Below are positions 55,091 to 64,000 of a stretch of 64,000 nucleotides of DNA, piece by piece (the stretch's first letter is position 1; each line of letters begins with the position of its first letter). This DNA comes from Polaromonas sp. (GTDB taxonomy: Bacteria > Pseudomonadota > Gammaproteobacteria > Burkholderiales > Burkholderiaceae_C). The translations under genes were made by a program, and so were the position numbers. The notes beneath the pieces are model-generated. The model saw only the letters and a program-made list of their open reading frames with translations, was not told where the DNA came from and searched no databases. The DNA lies in contig JAQGLT010000129.1 in the NCBI GenBank assembly GCA_028292745.1, forward strand, positions 1 to 64,000. Direction: 5' to 3'.

Positions 55091-56482
55091 ATGAGCCTTC
55101 GTATTTACAACACGCTTTCGCGTGCCGTAGAAGATTTTTCTCCGCTCGTTCCCGGCCAGGTTCGCATGTATGTGTGCGGCATGACGATTTACGACCTCTG
55201 CCATATCGGCCATGCGCGCATGATGATGGCCTTCGATGTGGTGCAGCGCTGGCTCCGGGCCAGCGGACTGCAGGTGACGTATGTTCGCAACATCACCGAC
55301 ATCGATGACAAGATCATCCGGCGCGCCGTCGAGCGCGGCATCACCATGCGCGCGCTGACCGATGAAATGATCGCCGCGATGCACCAGGACATCGGCGCGC
55401 TGGGCATCGAGCCGCCCAGCCTGGAGCCCCGTGCGACCGAGTACGTGCCGCAGATGCTGCGCATGATTGGCACGCTGGAGAAAAAAGGCCTGGCCTACCG
55501 CGCATCCAGCGGAGACGTCAATTACGCCGTCCGTAAATTCAGCGGCTACGGCAAGCTGTCGGGCAAATCGCTTGACGAACTGCGGGCTGGGGAACGGGTG
55601 GCGGTGCTGGACGGCAAGGAAGACCCGCTGGACTTTGTGCTGTGGAAGGCGGCCAAGGAAAGCGAACCCGAGGATGCCAAATGGGACAGCGCGGCGTTGG
55701 GCCACGACTACGGCAAGGGCCGGCCGGGGTGGCACATTGAATGCTCGGCCATGAGCTGCCAGACCCTGGGAGAAACCTTCGACATTCACGGCGGCGGGGC
55801 CGACCTGCAGTTTCCGCACCATGAAAACGAAATCGCCCAGAGCGAAGGCGCCAATGGCAAGCCGCTGGCGCGCTTTTGGATGCACAACGGCTTTGTGCGG
55901 GTGGACAACGAGAAGATGTCCAAGTCGCTGGGTAACTTTTTTACCATTCGCGACGTCCTGCAAGCCTACGACGCAGAAACGATTCGCTTTTTCATCGTCC
56001 GGGCCCATTACCGAAGCGCATTGAACTACAGCGACGCGCACCTGGACGATGCCAGAGCCTCGCTCAAGCGGCTGTACACCGCGCTTGCCTTGGTAAAGCC
56101 TGCCGATGTGGCGATTGACTGGAACGAGCCGTTTGCCGCCCGCTTCAAGGCCGCGATGAACGACGACTTTGGCACGCCCGAAGCCGTTGCCGTGCTGTTT
56201 GAACTGGCCGGTGAGGTCAACAAAACCCGCAGTGCGGCGAGGGCCGGCCTGCTCAAGCGCCTGGGCGCCTGCCTGGGCTTGCTGCAAAGCGAAGCGTCGT
56301 CCCACCTGCAGGCCGGCGCGGGCATGAACGACAGCCGGATTGAGCAGCGGATCGCCGAGCGCGCCGCGGCCAAGGCGGCGCGGGACTTTGCGGCGGCGGA
56401 CCGTATTCGCGCCGAATTGCTGGCCAATGGCATTGCGCTGAAAGACTCGCCCCAAGGCACGACCTGGGAGGTGCAATCATGA
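55091..56482 (+). CDS. cysS: Cysteinyl-tRNA synthetase
   Basis: A 463-residue class I aminoacyl-tRNA synthetase. Visible motifs are the first zinc-ligand Cys in [24 protein letters not shown], and KMSKSLGN. The length is normal for the family. It is followed by a family A repeat and a DNA glycosylase. Confidence 0.97.
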   Translation: MSLRIYNTLSRAVEDFSPLVPGQVRMYVCGMTIYDLCHIGHARMMMAFDVVQRWLRASGLQVTYVRNITDIDDKIIRRAVERGITMRALTDEMIAAMHQDIGALGIEPPSLEPRATEYVPQMLRMIGTLEKKGLAYRASSGDVNYAVRKFSGYGKLSGKSLDELRAGERVAVLDGKEDPLDFVLWKAAKESEPEDAKWDSAALGHDYGKGRPGWHIECSAMSCQTLGETFDIHGGGADLQFPHHENEIAQSEGANGKPLARFWMHNGFVRVDNEKMSKSLGNFFTIRDVLQAYDAETIRFFIVRAHYRSALNYSDAHLDDARASLKRLYTALALVKPADVAIDWNEPFAARFKAAMNDDFGTPEAVAVLFELAGEVNKTRSAARAGLLKRLGACLGLLQSEASSHLQAGAGMNDSRIEQRIAERAAAKAARDFAAADRIRAELLANGIALKDSPQGTTWEVQS

Positions 56483-56556
56483 AAATTTCAAGCCTTTTAT
56501 GCCTCTTGCGCTTGCAGGACGGGCGCAGTTAGCTATGAAAAATATAGCAAATGGCG
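56478..56556 (+). repeat. Dispersed repeat family A, copy 9
   Basis: From the cysS stop into the glycosylase. CTTGCGCTTGCAGG and GGGCGCAG are followed by the core GCTAT-N7-ATAGC at 56532-56548. The ATG at 56535 lies inside the core and an earlier ATG at 56499 lies in the repeat body, so the repeat supplies start codons to the downstream gene. Confidence 0.75.
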
Positions 56557-57236
56557 ATTCGGGCACCCGCCCGATCGAGCTGACGAACAAAACAGGGGCC
56601 TCTGAGCCGGCCATTGTCATGCCTGCGTATTGGGGCGATGCGTGCAAACACCTGGTCAAAAAAGACCGCGTCATGAAACGCCTGATTCCGCAGTTTGGCA
56701 ACACCTGCCTGCAGTCGCGGGGCGATGCCTTCAGCACGCTGGCCCGCAGCATTGTCGGCCAGCAGATTTCAGTCAAGGCGGCGCAAACTGTCTGGCACCG
56801 TTTTTCCGCGTTGCCGGCTGAAATGACGCCCTCGCATGTGCTGCGGCTCAAGGTCGATGACATGCGGGCGGCCGGCCTGAGCGCGCGCAAGGTCGAGTAT
56901 CTGGTGGATCTGTCGATTCATTTCGATGCCGGCCGGGTGCATGTGCACGACTGGCAGGCGATGGAGGACGAGGCCATCATTGCCGAACTGATCGCGATTC
57001 GCGGTATCGGCCGCTGGACGGCCGAGATGTTCTTGATGTTTTACCTGACCCGCCCGAACGTGCTGCCGCTCGATGATGTTGGCCTGATCAACGGCATCAG
57101 CCAGAATTATTTTTCCGGCGAGTCGGTCAGCCGCAGCGATGCCCGAGAAGTCGCGGCCGCCTGGGCGCCTTACTGCAGCGTGGCAACTTGGTATATTTGG
57201 CGTTCCCTGGACCCGGCAGCGGCGACAGGCGCCTGA
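56499..57236 (+). CDS. DNA-3-methyladenine glycosylase, AlkA-like (HhH-GPD family)
   Basis: A 245-residue base-excision glycosylase with the HhH motif IRGIGRWTAEMFLMFYL and the catalytic Asp in PLDDVGL. It removes alkylated bases. Family homology starts around PAYWGDACK, so the first 40 residues from 56499 come partly from the family A repeat. The start could also be ATG 56535 or ATG 56619. It lies between cysS and accA. Confidence 0.9.
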   Translation: MPLALAGRAQLAMKNIANGDSGTRPIELTNKTGASEPAIVMPAYWGDACKHLVKKDRVMKRLIPQFGNTCLQSRGDAFSTLARSIVGQQISVKAAQTVWHRFSALPAEMTPSHVLRLKVDDMRAAGLSARKVEYLVDLSIHFDAGRVHVHDWQAMEDEAIIAELIAIRGIGRWTAEMFLMFYLTRPNVLPLDDVGLINGISQNYFSGESVSRSDAREVAAAWAPYCSVATWYIWRSLDPAAATGA

Positions 57237-57298
57237 TGGAGGGTGTGCGGCGTCCTGCACACTGGCACATTCAAGATTTATAAGCCTGAGGACCACAC

Positions 57299-58279
57299 AT
57301 GGCAAAAAAGACATTTCTCGACTTTGAGCAGCCGATTGCGGAGCTTGAAGGGAAAATTGAAGAATTGCGTTACGTGCAGACCGAGTCGGCAGTCGATATT
57401 TCCGAGGAAATAGAGCAGCTGGCCAAAAAAAGCCAGCAGCTCACCAAGGACATCTACAGCGTCCTGAGCCCGTGGCAGATCACCAAGATCGCCCGCCATG
57501 CCGAGCGTCCCTACACCCTGGATTACATCCGGGAGATATTCACCGATTTTGTGGAGTTGCATGGCGACCGGAATTTTGCCGACGACCTGAGCATCGTCGG
57601 CGGGCTGGCGCGGTTCAACGGCAATGCCTGCATGGTGCTCGGCCACCAGAAAGGGCGCGACACCAGGGAGCGCGGATTGCGCAATTTCGGCATGAGCAAG
57701 CCGGAGGGCTACCGCAAGGCGTTGCGCCTCATGAAAACGGCTGAAAAATTCAAGCTGCCTGTATTTACCTTTGTCGATACGCCTGGCGCCTACCCCGGTA
57801 TCGAAGCCGAGGAACGCGGCCAGTCTGAAGCCATTGGCCGCAACATTTTTGAAATGGCGCAACTCGAAGTCCCCATCATCACCACCATCATCGGTGAAGG
57901 CGGCTCGGGCGGCGCGCTTGCCATTTCGGTGGCCGATCAGGTGGTGATGCTCCAGTATTCGATTTACTCGGTGATCAGCCCTGAAGGCTGCGCCTCGATC
58001 CTCTGGAAAACATCGGAAAAAGCGCAGGAAGCCGCCGAAGCGCTGGGCATCACCGCGCACCGACTCAAGGCCCTTGGCGTCATCGACAAAATCGTGAACG
58101 AGCCCGTTGGCGGCGCCCATCGCGACCCCAAACAGATGGCCGCCTTTTTAAAGCGGGCGCTCAATGACGCCTTTCGCCAGATCAGCGACCTGAAGGTCAA
58201 GGAATTGCTTGACCGGCGCTATGACCGGCTGCAAAGCTATGGCCGCTTCATTGACACCAAAGCTGAAGCCGGAAAATAA
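57299..58279 (+). CDS. accA: Acetyl-CoA carboxylase carboxyltransferase, subunit alpha
   Basis: A 326-residue subunit with the motifs [26 protein letters not shown] and [11 protein letters not shown]. It transfers carboxyl from biotin to acetyl-CoA with AccD, which is not here. Start at ATG 57299. tilS overlaps its 3' end. Confidence 0.97.
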   Translation: MAKKTFLDFEQPIAELEGKIEELRYVQTESAVDISEEIEQLAKKSQQLTKDIYSVLSPWQITKIARHAERPYTLDYIREIFTDFVELHGDRNFADDLSIVGGLARFNGNACMVLGHQKGRDTRERGLRNFGMSKPEGYRKALRLMKTAEKFKLPVFTFVDTPGAYPGIEAEERGQSEAIGRNIFEMAQLEVPIITTIIGEGGSGGALAISVADQVVMLQYSIYSVISPEGCASILWKTSEKAQEAAEALGITAHRLKALGVIDKIVNEPVGGAHRDPKQMAAFLKRALNDAFRQISDLKVKELLDRRYDRLQSYGRFIDTKAEAGK

Positions 58280-59285
58280 GCCCGAGCGCCATCCGCCAGG
58301 CACGGGCCAAGGGGCCAATGCAGTAGATGCGTTAAATCCGGCGCTTGCCGGAATTCACCGGCTGTTTTCCGCCTCTGCGCCTCTGCCGCTGGGCATCGCT
58401 TTCAGTGGCGGCGCTGATTCTGCCGCCTTGTTGCTGGCCGCAGCTGCCCATTGGCCGGGGCAAGTGCATGCCCTCCATGTCCATCATGGCCTTCAGGCGG
58501 CGGCAGACGATTTTGTGCGTGTTTGCGCCATGGTGTGTGCAGAGGCAGGGGTTCCTTTGCATGTGGTCGAGATCGACGCCCATCATGCCGTTGGCCAGAG
58601 CCCTGAAGATGCCGCGCGGCGGGCGCGCTACACCGCGCTGGCAGCCCTGGCGGCAAGGCATGGTTTGCATGCCGTACTGCTTGGCCAGCATGCCGATGAC
58701 CAGGTTGAAACACTGCTGCTGGCCCTTGGCCGGGGGGCGGGTTTGCCCGGCCTGTCGGCCATGGCTGAAAAATTTGAGCGCGGCGGCACCACGTTTTACC
58801 GACCCCTGCTGCAAACCCCGGCGGCAAGCTTGCGCGAATGGCTGGTACAAAACCAGTTTCCTTTTGTTGACGACCCCACCAACACCGACGAGCGTTACAC
58901 CCGCAATCGAATCCGGGCCCGCTTGTTGCCCGCGTTGGCGCAAGTATTTCCGCATTTTCGGGAAACGTTTGCGCGCAGCACGCGCCATGCAGCGCAGGCA
59001 CAAGCCCTGCTGGTGGAGATGGCTGAGCAGGATATGGGGACAGTGGGCAGGCCCCCTCTCATCCGGGCGCTGCAGTGCCTGTCCCGGCCACGCCAGGCCA
59101 ATGTGCTGCGCCACTGGCTGTTGCTGGAGGGCGCCACGCCCAGCGCGGCGCAGCTGGAGCAGTTGCTGCATCAGGTTGCGGCATGCACAACACGTGGACA
59201 CCGGATCCACCTCAAGGTAGCCGCAGGCCATGTCACCCGGCTTGGGGAAGGCCTGCACTACAGCGGCCTTGCCGGCAACTGCTGA
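58239..59285 (+). CDS. tilS: tRNA(Ile)-lysidine synthase
   Basis: A roughly 348-residue PP-loop ATPase with SGGADSA. It modifies C34 of tRNA(Ile). The C-terminal domain is short. No in-frame ATG occurs between the accA stop and the PP-loop, so a start within accA (58239 or 58221) is needed, overlapping by about 41-59 bp, an unusual arrangement. The accA-tilS order is common in betaproteobacteria. Confidence 0.88.
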   Translation: MAASLTPKLKPENKPERHPPGTGQGANAVDALNPALAGIHRLFSASAPLPLGIAFSGGADSAALLLAAAAHWPGQVHALHVHHGLQAAADDFVRVCAMVCAEAGVPLHVVEIDAHHAVGQSPEDAARRARYTALAALAARHGLHAVLLGQHADDQVETLLLALGRGAGLPGLSAMAEKFERGGTTFYRPLLQTPAASLREWLVQNQFPFVDDPTNTDERYTRNRIRARLLPALAQVFPHFRETFARSTRHAAQAQALLVEMAEQDMGTVGRPPLIRALQCLSRPRQANVLRHWLLLEGATPSAAQLEQLLHQVAACTTRGHRIHLKVAAGHVTRLGEGLHYSGLAGNC

Positions 59286-59376
59286 GCACGCCAGGGCGCT
59301 GGCTATAATTCAAGGCTTTGCCCGATGCGCTGGCAAGCGCTTTTCCTTCACCATCAACTCCTGATTGACATCTGCA

Positions 59377-60645
59377 ATGGCTTTGATCGTCCATAAATAC
59401 GGCGGCACATCGATGGGCTCGACCGAGCGCATCCGCAATGTTGCCAAACGCGTCGCCAAATGGTCCCGCGCCGGCCACCAGATGGTTGTGGTTCCCAGCG
59501 CCATGAGCGGCGAGACCAACCGATTGCTCGGCCTGGCCAAGGAACTGGCGCCTTCGCAGGTTGACGATGCGTATGGCAGAGAGCTTGATGCGCTGGCTGC
59601 CACCGGTGAGCAGGCTTCCAGCGCGCTGCTGGCCATTGCCCTTCAGGCCGAAGGCATACAGGCCGTGAGCTATGCCGGCTGGCAGGTCACCATCAAAACC
59701 AACAGCGCCTACACCAAAGCGCGCATCGAGTCGATCGACGACGGGAAAGTACGCGCCGACCTGGACGCCGGGCGGGTGGTCATCATTACCGGCTTTCAAG
59801 GCATGGACGAGGGCGGCAACATCACCACCTTGGGGCGCGGCGGCTCCGATACGTCGGCTGTGGCGATTGCCGCTGCCCTGAAGGCCCATGAATGCCTGAT
59901 CTACACCGATGTGGACGGCGTGTACACCACTGACCCGCGCATCGTGCCCGAGGCGCGCCGCCTGCACACGGTGAGCTTTGAGGAAATGCTGGAGATGGCC
60001 TCGATGGGCTCCAAGGTGCTGCAGATCCGCTCGGTCGAGTTTGCAGGCAAGTACCAAGTTCCGATGCGGGTGCTTTCCAGCTTTACCGACTGGGATATCG
60101 ACATTAATGAAGAAGCCAGTTCAGGCACTTTGATCAGTTTTGAGGAAGATGAAAAAATGGAAAAAGCCATCGTATCGGGCATTGCATTCAACCGCGATGA
60201 AGCCAAGGTTTCCGTGCTCGGCGTCCCCGACACCCCAGGGATCGCCTACCAGATCCTGGGCGCGGTGGCTGATGCGAACATCGAGGTCGATGTCATCATC
60301 CAGAACATCAGCAAGGACGGAAAAACCGACTTCAGCTTCACAGTGCATCGCAACGACTTTGCCAAGACCCTGGATTTGCTGAAATCCAAGGTCGTGCCTG
60401 CGCTCGGTGCGCAGGAAGTCACTGGTGATGCCCGTATCTGCAAGGTGAGTATTGTCGGCATCGGAATGCGAAGCCATGTAGGAATTGCCAGCAAGATGTT
60501 CCGCGTGCTGGCCGAAGAAAACATCAACATCCAGATGATCTCGACCAGCGAGATCAAGACCTCTGTTGTTATCGATGAAAAATACATGGAACTGGCAGTG
60601 CGCGCCCTGCACAAAGCATTTGACCTCGACCAGCCGCTGGGCTGA
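59377..60645 (+). CDS. lysC: Aspartate kinase
   Basis: A 422-residue kinase with the N-terminal motif KYGGTSMGSTERI and two ACT domains (SVLGVPDTPGIAYQIL and IVGIGMRSHVGIASKMF) for feedback inhibition by lysine and threonine. It is the first step of aspartate-family amino acid synthesis. TATAAT at 59304-59309 may be the -10 box; no good -35 is seen. Start ATG 59377. Confidence 0.96.
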   Translation: MALIVHKYGGTSMGSTERIRNVAKRVAKWSRAGHQMVVVPSAMSGETNRLLGLAKELAPSQVDDAYGRELDALAATGEQASSALLAIALQAEGIQAVSYAGWQVTIKTNSAYTKARIESIDDGKVRADLDAGRVVIITGFQGMDEGGNITTLGRGGSDTSAVAIAAALKAHECLIYTDVDGVYTTDPRIVPEARRLHTVSFEEMLEMASMGSKVLQIRSVEFAGKYQVPMRVLSSFTDWDIDINEEASSGTLISFEEDEKMEKAIVSGIAFNRDEAKVSVLGVPDTPGIAYQILGAVADANIEVDVIIQNISKDGKTDFSFTVHRNDFAKTLDLLKSKVVPALGAQEVTGDARICKVSIVGIGMRSHVGIASKMFRVLAEENINIQMISTSEIKTSVVIDEKYMELAVRALHKAFDLDQPLG

Positions 60646-60679
60646 AAACGCAGCGAAGTCATGACATAATCATGGAATT

Positions 60680-60772
60680 GGAAACGTGACCGAGTGGCCG
60701 AAGGTGCTCCCCTGCTAAGGGAGTATGGGGTGTAGAGCCTCATCGAGGGTTCGAATCCCTCCGTTTCCGCCA
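60680..60772 (+). tRNA. tRNA-Ser (anticodon GCU)
   Basis: A 93-nt class II tRNA gene with the CCA encoded. The 7-bp acceptor stem GGAAACG / CGTTTCC, anticodon loop CTGCTAA with anticodon GCT, a long variable arm and GGTTCGAATCC in the T-arm are visible. A terminator follows 9 bp later. Confidence 0.97.
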
Positions 60773-60780
60773 AAGATAAA

Positions 60781-60810
60781 CCCCAAGTAATTCATTACTT
60801 GGGGTTTTTT
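60781..60810 (+). terminator. Intrinsic terminator after tRNA-Ser
   Basis: A perfect 10-bp stem CCCCAAGTAA / TTACTTGGGG with a TTCA loop, then six T residues on the plus strand. Confidence 0.93.
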
Positions 60811-60889
60811 CTTGTGCAGTGGTTATTGCGGGCAGCCGACCATAGCTTTCCAAAAGTCAGCAAAAACGGATGGAAAAGTGGGAATCGCG

Positions 60890-61288
60890 CTATTTCCTTC
60901 TGACATCCTTGTTGACCTTCTTTTTGGGCACTGGTTTCGCGGGGGGTGATTCACCGGTTGACGGTCGCACTGTGACGGAAAGACGGCCGCTGTCGGGCCG
61001 GGTCTGCGCCACTACCGGCACGGTACCGACATTGGCAGGTCGTAGCGCCACTGTTTTTGTCATGGCGGCGCGTCGCTCAACATCGGTCAGCATCACTTCA
61101 AAAACCACCACCTGTTCCTTAAGCTGGACGATTTTCGAGCGAAGCACCTGGGCCTCGCCGTCGAGCGCCTCTTTGGAATCCTGCCCATTTGCTGCCGAGG
61201 CATTCCCGCCTGATGCCGGAGAACCCGGGGCTGCGCAACCCGCAAGAAGCAAGGCGGCGAGGGCTGCAGTGGTAGCTAGGTTTTTCAT
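60890..61288 (-). CDS. Small predicted lipoprotein
   Basis: A 132-residue protein with a lipoprotein signal (LAALLLAGC, lipobox Cys near residue 18) followed by a heptad-like helical segment (QVLRSKIVQLKEQVVVFEVML) and a Lys/Pro-rich tail. It should be anchored in the periplasm. No family is recognised. ATG 61288 has AGGGAGA upstream. It is convergent with the tRNA-Ser terminator. Confidence 0.75.
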   Translation of the reverse strand: MKNLATTAALAALLLAGCAAPGSPASGGNASAANGQDSKEALDGEAQVLRSKIVQLKEQVVVFEVMLTDVERRAAMTKTVALRPANVGTVPVVAQTRPDSGRLSVTVRPSTGESPPAKPVPKKKVNKDVRRK

Positions 61289-61490
61289 ATGTTCTCCCTT
61301 CAGTTCGGTGCGATCGTCACCCATCCAAAGCATAACCCGCGCAGCCAATGGCAGTAGCACGCACAAAGCGATAAAAATCCGTTGCTACTGGGAAAGACGT
61401 CGCTTGGCTTGGGCGCATAAGCCGTTTTCATCGAGGTTCGCTGCAAAATATTAACCCATGCAGGCGATTTCTCGATGCCTCTGAAGCTCG

Positions 61491-61760
61491 TTAGTGTCTT
61501 TCGCTGGGTGACATGGCGGATAAATTTGGCTCCGAGAAGAAGCTTTCACTGCCCGCTGCTTTATACGCTTTCAGGCATGCGGTGCCCACGCGCAGCGCTG
61601 CCTCATGGGATGGATAAGGGTGATCCGAGGTGTCGATGCAGACATCAGGAAGGTGCTCCTTTGCAGAGAGCTGGCTGACGACCCAGAAAAAAAGACCGGG
61701 CGACGGTTCCTTGACGCGAACGGCAAGGGGGCCGGTGGAGTTGAGGGCATAGGGGGTCAT
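61491..61760 (-). CDS. Small hypothetical protein
   Basis: An 89-residue protein with a pattern VRVKEPSPGLFFWVV and a C-terminal Ala-rich helix, like a family of short proteins common in Burkholderiales. Its ATG overlaps the stop of the upstream DUF3606 gene by 4 bp (ATGA), which supports it as a real gene. The function is unknown. Confidence 0.65.
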   Translation of the reverse strand: MTPYALNSTGPLAVRVKEPSPGLFFWVVSQLSAKEHLPDVCIDTSDHPYPSHEAALRVGTACLKAYKAAGSESFFSEPNLSAMSPSERH

Positions 61761-61951
61761 ACAGCTCTTCCCAACTCGGTTCCGACATCCTTGGCGGCGG
61801 GGCCGACCTCGGCAACCGCGACACGCAGTTCGAACTCGCTGCACCCCAGCGCAGTAACCCAATAATTCACCGAGGCATCTTCATTGATGTTGATGGCGTC
61901 ATTAAAGGAGGCATGAAAGGGTGATGCATTCGATAGCGAGGCGTTTTGCAT
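61757..61951 (-). CDS. DUF3606-domain protein
   Basis: A 64-residue protein with the DUF3606 pattern (INEDASVNYWVTALGCSEFELRVAVAEVGPAA). ATG 61951 has GGAG 6-7 bp upstream. It is followed by a 4-bp-overlapping hypothetical gene. The function is unknown. Confidence 0.8.
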   Translation of the reverse strand: MQNASLSNASPFHASFNDAININEDASVNYWVTALGCSEFELRVAVAEVGPAAKDVGTELGRAV

Positions 61952-62108
61952 GGTTTGCTCCAGGCTGGTTGGTTGGTTGGATGTACCCAATCTTCCCGTG
62001 ACCGTTTTCCCGATCACGTAAGAAACGTAGCCATGAGCTTGCAATCCTTATTGCCCAACCGCAATGGGTCAAATGTCCTAATAGGAAATCAACCGGGAGG
62101 GATGCGTA

Positions 62109-62789
62109 CTATTTTGAAATTTCAGGCGGCGGGGTCGTGGCTGTATCTTGCATATCGGCATCGAATCCCAACCCGATAAAGTAAGCATTCATCGTGCAGT
62201 GACCGGCCTGCAACAGGTCAAAAGCCTGCGGGTCAAGCAGCCAGTTCTGTATCAGTCCGTCGATCAGCGCATGCAAGCCCCGCGCTGCGAAATCGCTGGA
62301 CAGCGGTAACTGCAGATTTTTCTGCTGCGATGCCGTGTCCAGCCCGTGTCTGACACGGCACAAAAAGCCGTTGCGTGCCGCCAGATGACGCAGACGAATG
62401 ACGCTGAGCTCGTCCACATATTCCACCTTTTGCGTGGCAACTTCCATCACCCGGCGAGTGCGCGGGTCGTTCACAATCTGGTTGAGTGCTTTCAAAATAG
62501 CGCTTCGGGTGTGGTCAAGCGCGCCGGTGCTGGCATCCTTGCTGATGTCTGCCGGGCTTTCCTCTTGGTTGAAATAAGCCTCCAGGGGAAACGTAACGCG
62601 CTCCATCATGGCGTTGAACAAATCACCCTTGTCCTTGAAATGCCAATAGACGGCACCTCGCGTGGCGCCCGCGTGCAGGGCAATATCCTGCAGCGTGGTG
62701 CGTGAAACGCCCTGGGCCTGGAACAGGCATTCCGCTGCATCCAGCAGCTTGCTGCGGGTTTCCAGTGCTTCTTCTTTGGTACGACGGGC
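62109..62789 (-). CDS. TetR/AcrR-family repressor of the RND efflux operon
   Basis: A 226-residue repressor. The first residues ARRTKEEALETR and the HTH (TTLQDIALHAGATRGAVYWHFKDKGDLF) match AcrR/TtgR/MexR-type regulators; the C-terminal part is the ligand domain. The start TTG 62789 is preferred because AGGAG precedes it and it matches the family start. An ATG at 62831 would include 14 extra residues and lie in the operator. It is divergent from the RND adaptor gene. Confidence 0.9.
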   Translation of the reverse strand, partial: ARRTKEEALETRSKLLDAAECLFQAQGVSRTTLQDIALHAGATRGAVYWHFKDKGDLFNAMMERVTFPLEAYFNQEESPADISKDASTGALDHTRSAILKALNQIVNDPRTRRVMEVATQKVEYVDELSVIRLRHLAARNGFLCRVRHGLDTASQQKNLQLPLSSDFAARGLHALIDGLIQNWLLDPQAFDLLQAGHCTMNAYFIGLGFDADMQDTATTPPPEISK

Positions 62790-62822
62790 CAATTGGCTCT
62801 CCTGAAATTGATCACTTCCACT

Positions 62823-62846
62823 TTTATACATTCACAAATGTATGTA
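62823..62846. promoter_or_regulatory. AcrR-type operator
   Basis: In the TetR-adaptor spacer. Read on the minus strand this 24-bp site agrees with the E. coli AcrR palindrome (TACATACATTTGTGAATGTATGTA, split here as TACATACATTTG and TGAATGTATGTA) at 22 of 24 bases. Inverted arms TACATT (62827-62832) and AATGTA (62837-62842) are directly visible. The repressor probably binds it to control both operons. Confidence 0.85.
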
Positions 62847-62952
62847 AACTATAGCACCCGTAAAAACCCTAACTTTTTCGTTGTGGGGCAGACCGCCTTA
62901 GGCTGCTGACCAGCGGATTTTTCAAGACTTCCATAAAAAATCGAGGAACAGC

Positions 62953-64000
62953 ATGTCCATGTCTCGCGTTGCCCATCCTTTTTTACCTGCGCAACTTGTC
63001 CGGTTTCAACCGGTCGCGGCAGTTGTCCTCCTGTCTTTGCTGATGGCGGGATGCGGCAAAGGCAATGCGCCGCCGCCGGCCGGCGCAAGTGCCGCGCCGC
63101 CGCCGCCCCCGGTCGGCGTCGTCACAGTGACGCTGAGCGATGTCGGGCTGATCACCGAACTGCCTGGCCGCCTGGAGGCTTCGCGTGTTGCGCAGGTCCG
63201 GGCGCGGGCCGCCGGCATTTTGCAAAAGCGCCTGTTCCGCGAAGGCAGCGATGTCAAGGCGGGCCAGCCGTTGTTCACCATTGACGCAGCCCCTTATGCT
63301 GCCGCTGCCGCGAGTGCGCGGGCCGGCCAGGCGCGGGCTGAAGCCAACCTGGCGCAGGCCACGGCCCTGGCAGAGCGCTACAAGCCGCTGGTCGAAGCCA
63401 ATGCGATCAGCAAGCAGGAGTATGCCAACGCCGTTGCCGCCCAAAAACAGGCTGCTGCCGATGTGGCCGTGGGCAAGGCCAACGTACAAACCGCCAGCAT
63501 CACGCTGGGCTATGCCTCGGTGACGGCGCCGATTTCGGGGCGCATCGGCCGCTCGCTGGTCACCGAGGGCTCGCTGGTGGGGCAGGGCGATGCCACCCAG
63601 CTTGCGGTCATCCAGCAGATCAACCCGATGTATGTGAACTTCACCCAGTCGGCATCCGACGCGATGAAGCTGCGCGCAGCCATGGCAAGCGGCCAGTTCA
63701 AGCGGGCCAGCGGCCCCGACGCGGCCAGTGTGCGTATCGTGCTGGAGGATGGAAGCGAGTATGCGCAGCCGGGTCGCCTGCTGTTTTCCGACCTGACAGT
63801 CGATGCCACAACCGGGCAGATCACCTTGCGCGCCGAGGTGCCCAACCCCAACGGGCAATTGCTGCCGGGGCTGTACGTGCGGGTGCGCCTGGAGCAGGCC
63901 CAGGCCAGCAACGCCATCACCCTTCCGCAGCAGGCGGTCACGCGCACGGCGCAGGGCGACAGCGTGATGGTGGTCGGCAGCGATGGAAAGGTCGCGTCGC
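62953..64000 (+). CDS. RND efflux periplasmic adaptor subunit, incomplete at the right edge
   Basis: The first 349 codons of a MexA/AcrA/TtgA-type membrane fusion protein. It has a lipoprotein signal (LSLLMAGC), then biotinyl-lipoyl half-motifs (VRARAAGILQKRLFREGSDVKAG and SVTAPISGRIGRSLVTEGSLV), and the alpha-helical hairpin between them. It links the inner-membrane RND pump to an outer-membrane channel. GAGGAA precedes the ATG. The pump and outer-membrane genes lie beyond the window. Confidence 0.94.
   Translation, partial: MSMSRVAHPFLPAQLVRFQPVAAVVLLSLLMAGCGKGNAPPPAGASAAPPPPPVGVVTVTLSDVGLITELPGRLEASRVAQVRARAAGILQKRLFREGSDVKAGQPLFTIDAAPYAAAAASARAGQARAEANLAQATALAERYKPLVEANAISKQEYANAVAAQKQAAADVAVGKANVQTASITLGYASVTAPISGRIGRSLVTEGSLVGQGDATQLAVIQQINPMYVNFTQSASDAMKLRAAMASGQFKRASGPDAASVRIVLEDGSEYAQPGRLLFSDLTVDATTGQITLRAEVPNPNGQLLPGLYVRVRLEQAQASNAITLPQQAVTRTAQGDSVMVVGSDGKVAS

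Noticed and set aside
1-64000. CRISPR arrays, prophage, integron or rRNA genes
   Set aside because: No regularly spaced identical repeats, phage structural genes, integrase genes or rRNA sequences were seen.

Overview
The window looks like chromosomal DNA of a betaproteobacterium of the Comamonadaceae, most probably Polaromonas or a close relative. This is an inference from high-GC coding DNA, a complete aerobic benzoyl-CoA (box) cluster with a BoxR-type regulator, typical Burkholderiales gene neighbourhoods, and two families of short dispersed repeats. No 16S rRNA or ribosomal protein gene is present to confirm it.

Layout. 1-117 is the 3' end of an IS630-like transposase. 286-10666 is the box cluster: a minus-strand arm (DUF4863 protein, semialdehyde dehydrogenase boxD, benzoate-CoA ligase, alpha/beta hydrolase) diverges from boxR and boxC-boxB-boxA, with TGCA half-sites in both control regions. 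11-18 kb holds two Tat-exported proteins (a TlpA-like thioredoxin and a transglutaminase-like protein) and a minus-strand run of an RluA-type pseudouridine synthase, trmB, a DMT transporter, gluQ and a renalase-like flavoprotein. 17.9-21.8 kb is a LysR regulator divergent from pirin, DoxX, flavodoxin and pirin genes, a probable redox or electrophile-stress unit. 21.7-36 kb holds egtB, trhO, dnaE, a tolQRA cluster without tolB or pal, ybgC, an aminotransferase, nusB and ribH-ribBX-ribE-ribD. 36-44 kb is a type IV pilus minor pilin and pilY1 operon. 44-47 kb carries nrdR, glyA under a predicted ZTP riboswitch, and a lytic transglycosylase. 47-48.1 kb is AT-richer with a 16-codon ORF followed by a series of hairpins ending in a terminator. 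48-60.8 kb holds a large DUF349 protein, a restriction-modification remnant, mtfA, lpxH, two cyclophilins, a TPR protein, cysS, a DNA glycosylase, accA, tilS, lysC and tRNA-Ser(GCU). The right end has a lipoprotein, two small genes, and a TetR/AcrR repressor divergent from the start of an RND efflux operon, with a near-perfect AcrR-type operator between them.

Function. The box genes convert benzoate to benzoyl-CoA, epoxidise it, open the ring, and oxidise the resulting semialdehyde toward beta-ketoadipate-type intermediates. The repressor probably responds to benzoyl-CoA. Most of the rest is housekeeping. The most unusual features are the dispersed repeats that have entered coding sequence (gluQ, ybgC, the glycosylase start) and the structured leader-like locus at 47.5 kb.
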